Shown here one piece after another: positions 1-5,308 of a stretch of 5,910 bases of DNA (position 1 is its first letter; every line of letters begins with the position of its first letter). The position numbers and the translations under genes are program-made. The stretch comes from Planktotalea sp. (GTDB lineage: Bacteria > Pseudomonadota > Alphaproteobacteria > Rhodobacterales > Rhodobacteraceae). The stretch covers positions 1-5,910 of the forward strand of contig JAHEGL010000334.1 in the NCBI GenBank assembly GCA_024645145.1, read 5' to 3'. The notes below the pieces were generated by a model, which saw only the letters and a program-made list of their open reading frames with translations, was not told the origin of the DNA and made no database searches.

Positions 1-402
1 GAGATCAACTCAGGAGGGGTTTTCGTCAATCAGGATGGCAACCGTCGCGATGGCGTGCAAGTTCTGGCGTTCCCTGACGTTGAGTTTGCGGACATGTTTG
101 GCCTGTTTCCTGAGCTAGCTAAAACCGAAAAAGAAATCGCACAGCAGGTGGAGCGCGATGCGCTTTATTCGAATTATATAGCGCGTCAGCAGAAGGATGT
201 TGACGCTTTGAAACGCGACGAGGCTCAAATTATCCCTGAAGACTTTGACTATGAGGGCATTGATAGCCTTTCAAATGAGTTGAAGTTGAAGCTAGGTCGT
301 GTGCAGCCCATGAATATCGCGCAGGCGGGGCGTGTGGATGGCATGACACCTGCTGCGTTAACGCTGTTGCTTGCAAAGCTACGCCAGCGAAAGCGTGCCT
401 GA
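1..402 (+). CDS. mnmG: MnmG (GidA), tRNA U34 modification enzyme, C-terminal part
   Basis: The reading frame is open from base 1 and gives the last 133 residues of a protein whose family is usually about 620 aa; the FAD-binding N-terminal part lies before the window. Known role: MnmG is an FAD protein that works with the GTPase MnmE to make the (carboxymethyl)aminomethyl group at C5 of wobble uridine 34 in certain tRNAs, in the cytoplasm. The visible part is the helical C-terminal region that in this family contacts MnmE. Recognisable stretches are LYSNYIARQQKDVD (a conserved Y-x-x-Y-I-x-R-Q segment), the IPEDFDYEGIDSLSNE block and the terminal LGRVQPMNIAQAGRVDGMTPAAL, all typical of MnmG. 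The frame ends with TGA at 400-402, one base before the rsmG ATG, so the two genes are probably translationally coupled. Nothing in the visible part looks degraded. Confidence 0.96.
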   Translation, partial: EINSGGVFVNQDGNRRDGVQVLAFPDVEFADMFGLFPELAKTEKEIAQQVERDALYSNYIARQQKDVDALKRDEAQIIPEDFDYEGIDSLSNELKLKLGRVQPMNIAQAGRVDGMTPAALTLLLAKLRQRKRA

Positions 403-403
403 A

Positions 404-1018
404 ATGAGCGATCAACTGGGGAGCCTAGATGTTTCACGTGAAACAATTGAGAGCTTGAAGCATTACGAAGCGCTACTTTTGAAGTGGAACCCGAAGATAA
501 ACTTGGTTTCCAAGGCGACGCTCAATCAAATTTGGGAGCGTCACATACTCGATTCTGCGCAAATCTTTAAGCAAAGTGATCAGAAGACAGTCAATTGGCT
601 AGACATTGGTTCTGGTGGCGGTTTTCCAGGAATGGTGTTGGCAATCCTTTCGAAACAGTTTGCGCCGGATCGGATGATAACTCTGGTTGAGAGCGATCAA
701 CGCAAATGCGCCTTTCTTCGCACAGTTGCGAGAGAGACGGATTGTAAGGTGCAGATCCTTTCGGAGCGCGTTGAAAAATTGACTTCTATGAATGCTGATG
801 TTCTGACAGCGCGCGCTCTTGCTGATCTGAGTAAGCTATTAGAATTCGCAAATTTGCATCTATCACCTAGCGGTACGTGCCTTTTTCTTAAGGGCGTAAA
901 TTGGAAAAAAGAAGTTCAAGCGGCACAAGACTCATGGCGCTTTGAATATGAAGCGATTAAAAGTGAAACCAGTGAAGAAGCTGTTATTTTACGTATAAAC
1001 GGGATTGAACATGTCTGA
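404..1018 (+). CDS. rsmG: RsmG (GidB), 16S rRNA (guanine-N7) methyltransferase
   Basis: This 204 aa protein is a full-length RsmG. Known role: it uses S-adenosylmethionine to methylate N7 of G527 (E. coli numbering) in 16S rRNA; loss gives low-level streptomycin resistance in several bacteria. Visible motifs are the N-terminal helix ending in LLLKWNPKINLVS (about 24-36), WERHILDSAQIF (44-55), the SAM-binding glycine loop LDIGSGGGFPG (66-76), the acidic strand end LVESDQRKCAFLR, and a late ARALADLSKLLEFA block. I chose ATG 404 over the upstream TTG at 371 because TTG would add 11 residues inside mnmG, while ATG 404 sits one base past the mnmG stop (TGAAATG) and fits the usual length. No clear Shine-Dalgarno precedes it, which favours stop-restart coupling. 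Codons 9-14 contain a parS palindrome that encodes V-S-R-E-T. Its last 8 bp overlap parA. Its G+C is lower than in rph (about 46% against 54% in 480 bp blocks). Confidence 0.96.
   Translation: MSDQLGSLDVSRETIESLKHYEALLLKWNPKINLVSKATLNQIWERHILDSAQIFKQSDQKTVNWLDIGSGGGFPGMVLAILSKQFAPDRMITLVESDQRKCAFLRTVARETDCKVQILSERVEKLTSMNADVLTARALADLSKLLEFANLHLSPSGTCLFLKGVNWKKEVQAAQDSWRFEYEAIKSETSEEAVILRINGIEHV
430..445. promoter_or_regulatory. parS: parS centromere site, perfect palindrome, inside rsmG
   Basis: The 16 bases TGTTTCACGTGAAACA form a perfect inverted repeat and match the chromosomal parS consensus known from many bacteria, differing by one base from the Bacillus form TGTTCCACGTGAAACA. ParB dimers bind such sites through their helix-turn-helix, load as CTP clamps, slide onto flanking DNA and recruit SMC. 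The site covers the last base of codon 9 to the end of codon 14 of rsmG and is translated as V-S-R-E-T. It lies 565 bp upstream of the parA start, in the same operon as the genes for its binding proteins. The sequence match is direct; binding is inferred. Confidence 0.93.
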
Positions 1019-1820
1019 CCCTACGCGATCTATGGATACGAAAATTGTAGCGATTGCCAATCAAAAGGGTGGTGTTGGAAAAACGACAACGACTATCAAT
1101 CTTGCCGCATCTTTGGTGGCAGAAGGAATGCTCGTACTTATCATTGATCTTGATCCACAGGGAAACGCGTCAACTGGACTTGGCATTGAGGGAAGCGCGC
1201 GGGAATACACGACGTATGAGCTATTGCTTGATGATGTCGCGTTGTCCGATGTTATTCTTAACACTCAAACCGACGGTTTGAAGATTGTTCCTGCGACGGT
1301 TGATTTAAGTTCAGCTGATATCGAGCTTATGTCTAATGAAAAGCGTAGCTTCCTTTTGCATGACGCGCTGCGCCAGCCTTTGATGGATGATTATGAGTTT
1401 GATTACATCCTGATAGATTGCCCACCTTCGTTGAACCTATTGACAGTGAACGCGATGGTTGCGTCCCATTCGGTACTTGTACCGCTTCAAAGTGAATTTT
1501 TCGCGCTCGAAGGTCTTTCACAACTTATGCTGACCATTCGCGAAGTACGCCAAACAGCAAATCCAGATCTACGGATTGAAGGCGTTGTTTTGACGATGTT
1601 TGACGCGCGCAATAATCTGTCTCAACAGGTGGAAAACGATGCGCGTGAAAATTTAGGCGATATCGTCTTTCAAACCAAAATCCCAAGAAATGTTCGCGTC
1701 AGTGAAGCGCCTTCTTTCGCGGTGCCGGTTTTGAACTACGATCCGTTGTCAAAGGGTGCGAAAGCCTACGGTGACCTCGCGCGTGAAGTGATCGCAAAAA
1801 ACGCTAAACTCTCGGCTTAA
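1011..1820 (+). CDS. parA: ParA chromosome-partitioning ATPase (Soj family)
   Basis: This 269 aa protein is a complete chromosomal ParA. Known role: ATP-bound ParA dimers coat the nucleoid, and ParB-parS complexes trigger hydrolysis and follow the receding ParA, moving the replicated origin. Motifs seen: deviant Walker A KGGVGKTT at 19-26, with signature Lys19 and ATP-binding Lys24; switch I / A' motif IIDLDPQGN with Asp46 and Asp48; Walker B LIDCPPS with Asp136; and the C-terminal TKIPRNVRVSEAPSFAVPV block typical of Soj-like proteins. There is no N-terminal DNA-binding extension, so it is the short chromosomal type rather than the long plasmid type Ia. ATG 1011 is preferred over TTG 1005 and over ATG 1032; it overlaps the 3' end of rsmG by 8 bp, and a weak GGGA lies 6 bp upstream. 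parB follows after 12 bp. No independent promoter is evident, so expression probably comes from the mnmG-rsmG transcript. Confidence 0.97.
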   Translation: MSDPTRSMDTKIVAIANQKGGVGKTTTTINLAASLVAEGMLVLIIDLDPQGNASTGLGIEGSAREYTTYELLLDDVALSDVILNTQTDGLKIVPATVDLSSADIELMSNEKRSFLLHDALRQPLMDDYEFDYILIDCPPSLNLLTVNAMVASHSVLVPLQSEFFALEGLSQLMLTIREVRQTANPDLRIEGVVLTMFDARNNLSQQVENDARENLGDIVFQTKIPRNVRVSEAPSFAVPVLNYDPLSKGAKAYGDLAREVIAKNAKLSA

Positions 1821-1832
1821 AGGAAAACGAAC

Positions 1833-2729
1833 ATGGCAGATATGAAGAAGAACCGTGGCTTAGGTCGTGGCCTTTCAGCTTTGATGGCCGATGTTGGGCC
1901 AGAGCCTACGAGTACTCCCAACAGTGCTGCGCGCCCTGATCTGGTCGTCCCGATCGAGAAAGTATTTCCAAACCCAGATCAGCCACGACGTAGCTTTACG
2001 GATGAGCATTTAAAAGACTTATCAGCGTCTATTAGGGCCAAAGGGATCATTCAACCGCTCATCGTGCGCAAGCGTTCGACCGGAAATGGCGAGTTTGAGA
2101 TTGTCGCGGGAGAGCGTCGTTGGAGAGCTGCGCAAATGGCGCAGCTGCACGAAATTCCAGTTCTTGTGCGCGACTTTACAGATACCGAAGTTCTTGAAGT
2201 CGCGATCATTGAGAACATTCAGCGTGCGGATCTAAACCCAGTTGAAGAAGCGGCAGGCTATCGCCAATTGATGGATAAGTTTGGTCATACACAGGAAAAG
2301 CTTGCGGAAGAGTTGGGCAAAAGCCGTAGCCACATCGCGAACCTTTTGCGCCTGTTGCACCTTCCTAGGGATGTTCAAGAGCTTTTGGTCGAGAGGAAGC
2401 TCTCAGCTGGTCATGCGCGTGCGTTGATTACGTCTGATGATCCGTCTGGTTTGGCGAAACAGGTTGTGGCGCAAGGGTTATCTGTGCGCGCGACTGAAGC
2501 GTTGGCAAAGAAGAAGGATGAGGGTGGTTCGTCCAGTACGACGCGTTCAAAAGGAACAGCCGTAGAGAAAGATGCAGACACGAAAGCGCTGGAAAGTGAT
2601 TTGTCTGCGGCCTTGGGTCTATCAGTTCAAATTGATCATAAAGCGGGTGGCGAGTCCGGTCAGGTGACGATCAAATATGCGTCTTTGGATCAACTTGATG
2701 AGATCTGCCGCATTCTGAGCATCAGTTAA
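1833..2729 (+). CDS. parB: ParB chromosome-partitioning protein, CTP-dependent clamp
   Basis: This 298 aa protein is a full chromosomal ParB (Spo0J family). Known role: it binds parS, hydrolyses CTP, closes as a sliding clamp around DNA, stimulates ParA and recruits SMC. Regions in order: the short N-terminal ParA-contact peptide RGLGRGLSALM (8-18); the N-terminal CTP-binding domain with IEKVFPNPDQPRRSF (41-55), GIIQPLIVR (71-79), GERRWRAA (93-100) and ENIQRADLNPVEEA (127-140); a helix-turn-helix at about 153-174 (TQEKLAEELGKSRSHIANLLRL); a low-complexity Gly/Ser/Thr/Lys linker at about 225-245; and a C-terminal dimerisation domain ending in LDQLDEICRIL. GERR and ENIQR are the nucleotide-binding boxes and both are intact. 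ATG 1833 has AGGA at 1821-1824, 8 bp upstream. The stop TAA overlaps the hemW stop on the other strand, leaving no room for a terminator between the genes. Confidence 0.97.
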   Translation: MADMKKNRGLGRGLSALMADVGPEPTSTPNSAARPDLVVPIEKVFPNPDQPRRSFTDEHLKDLSASIRAKGIIQPLIVRKRSTGNGEFEIVAGERRWRAAQMAQLHEIPVLVRDFTDTEVLEVAIIENIQRADLNPVEEAAGYRQLMDKFGHTQEKLAEELGKSRSHIANLLRLLHLPRDVQELLVERKLSAGHARALITSDDPSGLAKQVVAQGLSVRATEALAKKKDEGGSSSTTRSKGTAVEKDADTKALESDLSAALGLSVQIDHKAGGESGQVTIKYASLDQLDEICRILSIS

Positions 2730-3880
2730 AAGATCATTTCTCTGATCACGGAGTTCAGCAACAATCGCCCTTGAGGGGTGGTTCGCAAACGTGAGCCACT
2801 TTCTTCGATCAAACCCAAGTCTGTGAGATGGCGTAAAGCCGCGTCATCGACTTCAGTACCTGCGAGATTTTCGAGGCGGGCCCTGTCGATGCCATCGGTG
2901 ATCCGAAGGCCCATGATCAAGTACTCATTCGCTTGATCGATCCCGCTAAGTACGTCCCTAACTTTTTCGCCTCTTCCGCGCTCTGCGTGTTCGAGCCAAG
3001 CGTTCGGCATTTTGAAATGCTCGGTCGCGTGTTTCACGCCGTTGATTGTAAGACGACCGTGCGCGCCAGGACCGATGCCAAGGTAATCGCCGTAATGCCA
3101 GTAGATCAAATTGTGCCGAGATTCGGCTCCGATCTTTGCGTAATTAGAGACTTCGTAGCCAAATAAGCCGGCTCTCTCGCAGAGCTCGTTGGTTACGTCG
3201 TACATATCTGCAGCGAGGGCCTCCACAGGAAGCCCTGTGAGCCCGCCTTTTTCGTACCTGTCCGAAAAAGCTGTGCCTTTCTCGATAGTTAGCTGGTAAA
3301 GTGACAGATGATCGATTGCCAAACAAAGGGCCTCATTCAGCTCTTTTTTCCAATCTTGTAGCGTTTGATCCTGCCGCGCATAGATAAGGTCGAATGAAAC
3401 TCGCTCAAAGGTTGAGCGGGCAATGTCGAAGGCCTTTTTTGCTTCATCGACGCTATGAAGGCGCCCAAGGCGTTTGAGGTCGCGATCATTTAGCGCTTGA
3501 ACACCCATGGAAACCCGCGTGACACCGCCATCGGCATATCCGCGAAAGCGACCAGCCTCCACAGATCCGGGATTTGCTTCAAGAGTAATTTCCGGATCGT
3601 TTGGCATTGGCCAGAGTTTGCGGATCCGTTCGATGATTGCTGCGACTGTGTCGGGATGCATAAGGCTGGGTGTGCCGCCACCAAAGAAGACGGCGTTCAC
3701 CACGCGACCCGGAAGTTCGACAGCTGCACGGTCTAGCTCGGATAGGTAGCCGTTTAGCCAGCGTCTCTCATCTATTTCACGTGAAACATGTGAGTTGAAA
3801 TCGCAGTAGGGACATTTGGCTTGGCAGAACGGCCAATGCACATAAATGCCAAAGCCACCATTTTGCCAATCAGCGTTCAA
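2726..3880 (-). CDS. hemW: HemW, radical-SAM-family heme chaperone
   Basis: This 384 aa protein belongs to the HemN-like radical SAM family, HemW branch, long annotated as oxygen-independent coproporphyrinogen III oxidase. Known role: HemW binds heme and delivers it to target proteins such as respiratory enzymes; it lacks the oxidase activity of true HemN. Visible motifs: YVHWPFCQAKCPYCDF with the cluster cysteines Cys19, Cys23 and Cys26 (C-x3-C-x2-C) and Phe28 where HemN has a fourth Cys; FFGGGTPSL (SAM-binding glycine motif); ITLEANPGS; RVSMGVQ; FDLIYARQDQT; YEVSNYA; the HNLIYWHYGDYLGIGPGAHG block carrying the HemW-type H-N-x-x-Y-W motif; and a C-terminal winged-helix-like domain. The start is TTG at 3880-3878. 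No ATG or GTG lies between the upstream in-frame stop (3892-3890) and the conserved core, and AAGGG sits 5 bp before TTG. It overlaps the end of rdgB by 11 bp, suggesting coupled translation. A parS-like site lies at codons 31-36. Confidence 0.94.
   Translation of the reverse strand: MNADWQNGGFGIYVHWPFCQAKCPYCDFNSHVSREIDERRWLNGYLSELDRAAVELPGRVVNAVFFGGGTPSLMHPDTVAAIIERIRKLWPMPNDPEITLEANPGSVEAGRFRGYADGGVTRVSMGVQALNDRDLKRLGRLHSVDEAKKAFDIARSTFERVSFDLIYARQDQTLQDWKKELNEALCLAIDHLSLYQLTIEKGTAFSDRYEKGGLTGLPVEALAADMYDVTNELCERAGLFGYEVSNYAKIGAESRHNLIYWHYGDYLGIGPGAHGRLTINGVKHATEHFKMPNAWLEHAERGRGEKVRDVLSGIDQANEYLIMGLRITDGIDRARLENLAGTEVDDAALRHLTDLGLIEESGSRLRTTPQGRLLLNSVIREMIF
3773..3788. promoter_or_regulatory. 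parS: parS-like centromere site inside hemW, one mismatch
   Basis: The bases TATTTCACGTGAAACA match the perfect parS in rsmG at 15 of 16 positions. The central 12 bp TTTCACGTGAAA are an intact palindrome, and the only change is G to A at the second base. The site lies in hemW, where the minus strand reads it as V-S-R-E-I (codons 32-36), the same codon phase as in rsmG. It is 1,043 bp beyond the parB stop. Single mismatches at this outer position are often tolerated by ParB, but binding here is inferred and may be weaker than at the rsmG site. Confidence 0.85.
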
Positions 3881-4484
3881 AGCAGCCCTTCACGAGTTTT
3901 GCGAATGCATCGGCGCGATGACTGATTTTATTCTTTTTCTCGAACGCCATTTCGCCGAAGGTTATGTCATAGCCATCCGGCATAAACATAGGATCGTAGC
4001 CATGACCGACTTGACCGCGCATGGGCCATACGAGGGAACCGTTAACCTTGCCCTCAAAGACTTCATCGTGACCATCAGGCCATGCGAGCACCAAGGTGGA
4101 GCAAAAGCGCGCGCGACGAGGATGTGGGGCGTTCACCGCTTCAAGTTTGTTGTGCGTCTTCGTCATCGCCATCACGAAATCACGACCGTTGAGGGTTTCT
4201 GCCCAATCAGCGGTGTAAACGCCCGGTTCATTGTTCAGCGCTTCGACTTCAATACCGCTATCATCAGACAGCGCAGGCAGACCCGTGGCTTTCACTGCGG
4301 CATGCGCTTTGATGCGTGCGTTTCCAACGAAGTTGTCTTCTGTCTCTTCAGGCTCGGACAAGTTCTTCTCAGCCGCGCTAACAACGTTTACCCCGAACGG
4401 GGCAAGCAATTCGCGCATCTCTTCGAGCTTGCCAGCATTGTGGGTCGCGATCAGAAGTGTGTCGCCTGAGAATTTCCGGTTCAT
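3870..4484 (-). CDS. rdgB: RdgB/HAM1, non-canonical purine NTP pyrophosphatase
   Basis: This 204 aa protein is a full-length member of the Ham1/RdgB family (E. coli RdgB is 197 aa). Known role: it hydrolyses ITP, dITP and XTP to monophosphates and pyrophosphate, keeping deaminated purines out of DNA and RNA; it works as a cytoplasmic, Mg-dependent dimer. Motifs seen: the N-terminal nucleotide-binding ATHNAGK (13-19), [16 protein letters not shown] (45-60), [15 protein letters not shown] with the catalytic acidic pair Asp74/Asp75 (69-83), PGVYTADWA, the late [18 protein letters not shown], and the SHRADAF base-recognition motif near the C-terminus. The start ATG (4484-4482) overlaps the rph stop as ATGA, and its own end overlaps the hemW start by 11 bp, so it is the middle gene of a tightly coupled minus-strand operon. 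No key residue is missing. Confidence 0.96.
   Translation of the reverse strand: MNRKFSGDTLLIATHNAGKLEEMRELLAPFGVNVVSAAEKNLSEPEETEDNFVGNARIKAHAAVKATGLPALSDDSGIEVEALNNEPGVYTADWAETLNGRDFVMAMTKTHNKLEAVNAPHPRRARFCSTLVLAWPDGHDEVFEGKVNGSLVWPMRGQVGHGYDPMFMPDGYDITFGEMAFEKKNKISHRADAFAKLVKGCFER
3886..3890 (-). promoter_or_regulatory. Ribosome binding site supporting the hemW TTG start
   Basis: On the minus strand AAGGG lies 5 bp upstream of TTG (3880-3878), inside the last codons of rdgB (V-K-G-C-F). It is the only Shine-Dalgarno-like element near the possible start of hemW and supports TTG as the initiation codon. Confidence 0.6.
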
Positions 4485-5194
4485 GCAGTTGCAGCCAATT
4501 GCAATACCGAGAGCTCGGAGACACCCTTTTCTGCCAAGTCGATCAGCTGGTTCATCTGATCACGCGAATATGTGCTGCCTTCTGCGCTCATCTGCGTTTC
4601 GATCATTTGACCGTTGGCGAGCATGATGAAGTTGCCATCAACGCCAGCCTCAGAGTCTTCGGGGTAGTCAAGATCAAGCACTGGTTGCCCCGCGTAGATG
4701 CCACATGAAATTGCAGAAACCGGACTGATAAGCGGATCGGATACGATATCGCCAGCTTTTATCAGCTTGTTCACAGCTAATTTCAGGGCAACCCAGCCAC
4801 CCGTGATAGAGGCGCAACGTGTGCCACCATCCGCTTGTATAACGTCGCAATCAACGGTGATTTGACGTTCTCCCATGGCCACACGATCAACACCTGCGCG
4901 CAAGGAACGCCCTATTAGTCTCTGAATTTCGACTGTGCGACCACCTTGCTTGCCTGCGGTCGCTTCACGACGCATGCGCGATGTGGTTGAGCGGGGAAGC
5001 ATGCCGTATTCAGCGGTTACCCAACCCAAACCGGAGCCTTTGATAAACGGCGGCACGCGGTTTTCGACAGTTGCAGTACACAGAACATGCGTGTCGCCCA
5101 TCTTGATCATACACGAACCTTCGGCGTGTTTTGTTACGTTCGTTTCGATTGAAACGGCGCGCATTTCGTTTAGTTCACGTCCAGAAGGCCGCAT
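4481..5194 (-). CDS. rph: RNase PH, phosphorolytic 3' exoribonuclease
   Basis: This 237 aa protein is a full-length RNase PH. Known role: it removes nucleotides 3' of the CCA end of tRNA precursors by phosphorolysis, releasing nucleoside diphosphates, and works as a hexameric ring. Motifs seen: the N-terminal [31 protein letters not shown] (52-70), [19 protein letters not shown] (81-99) with the phosphate-binding Arg86, [14 protein letters not shown] with Arg126, and [19 protein letters not shown] with acidic residues Asp180 and Asp186 in the metal-site segment. Arg86 and Arg126 fall on the family numbering, which supports ATG 5194 as the start. AAAGGA at 5206-5201, 6 bp upstream, supports the same choice. 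An upstream in-frame TTG at 5248 would add 18 unmatched residues. The stop overlaps the rdgB start (ATGA). It is the first gene of the rph-rdgB-hemW operon and diverges from hrcA. Confidence 0.96.
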   Translation of the reverse strand: MRPSGRELNEMRAVSIETNVTKHAEGSCMIKMGDTHVLCTATVENRVPPFIKGSGLGWVTAEYGMLPRSTTSRMRREATAGKQGGRTVEIQRLIGRSLRAGVDRVAMGERQITVDCDVIQADGGTRCASITGGWVALKLAVNKLIKAGDIVSDPLISPVSAISCGIYAGQPVLDLDYPEDSEAGVDGNFIMLANGQMIETQMSAEGSTYSRDQMNQLIDLAEKGVSELSVLQLAATA

Positions 5195-5200
5195 GAGATA

Positions 5201-5206
5201 TCCTTT
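5201..5206 (-). promoter_or_regulatory. Ribosome binding site deciding the rph start
   Basis: AAAGGA on the minus strand, 6 bp before the ATG at 5194-5192. It picks the M-R-P-S-G-R start over the in-frame TTG at 5248 and places the leader of the operon within the hrcA-rph intergenic region. Confidence 0.7.
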
Positions 5207-5218
5207 CGATTTGCTTAG

Positions 5219-5248
5219 GGGATACAGGGGCGTCATAGCAGTGTGCAA
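5219..5248 (-). promoter_or_regulatory. Candidate promoter of the rph-rdgB-hemW operon
   Basis: On the minus strand TTGCAC (5248-5243) resembles a -35 box, and TATCCC (5224-5219) resembles a poor -10 box at an 18 bp spacing. Transcription would then start roughly 15-20 bp before the rph ATG. The -10 match is weak, and this is the best arrangement I can see rather than a clear promoter. Confidence 0.3.
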
Positions 5249-5254
5249 CCCCGA

Positions 5255-5286
5255 TTGACCTTTGGTGTTCAGGGCGCTCTTAATAC
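5255..5286 (+). promoter_or_regulatory. Candidate promoter of hrcA
   Basis: TTGACC (5255-5260) is a good -35 match. The nearest -10-like sequence is TAATAC (5281-5286), giving a 20 bp spacer (19 bp if TTAATA is taken), longer than the ideal 17. I saw no CIRCE inverted repeat (TTAGCACTC and its partner) and no clear heat-shock sigma-32 boxes in the 114 bp between rph and hrcA. The promoter type therefore stays open. Confidence 0.3.
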
Positions 5287-5308
5287 AGTGATGTAATAGG
5301 TGGTGAAG

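Noticed and set aside
3030..3045. Third parS-like sequence in hemW (TGTTTCACG then CCGTTGA)
   Set aside because: Only the left half matches; the right half has no palindromic partner, so ParB recognition is unlikely.
3224..3252. Hairpin CACAGG/CCTGTG followed by a T-run, as a possible terminator for plus-strand transcripts beyond parB
   Set aside because: The stem is only 6 bp, the T-run starts 8 bp after it, and it sits about 500 bp past parB inside hemW codons for T-G-L-P-V-E. Coding chance explains it.
3846..4469. A 207-codon open frame on the plus strand opposite rdgB
   Set aside because: It lies wholly antisense to a clear rdgB, has no recognisable motif, and its composition reads like a mirror of the real gene's codons.
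5195..5308. CIRCE operator or CtrA site (TTAA-N7-TTAA) upstream of hrcA
   Set aside because: No 9-base inverted repeat of the CIRCE type and no second TTAA at the right spacing after the TTAA at 5280-5283.
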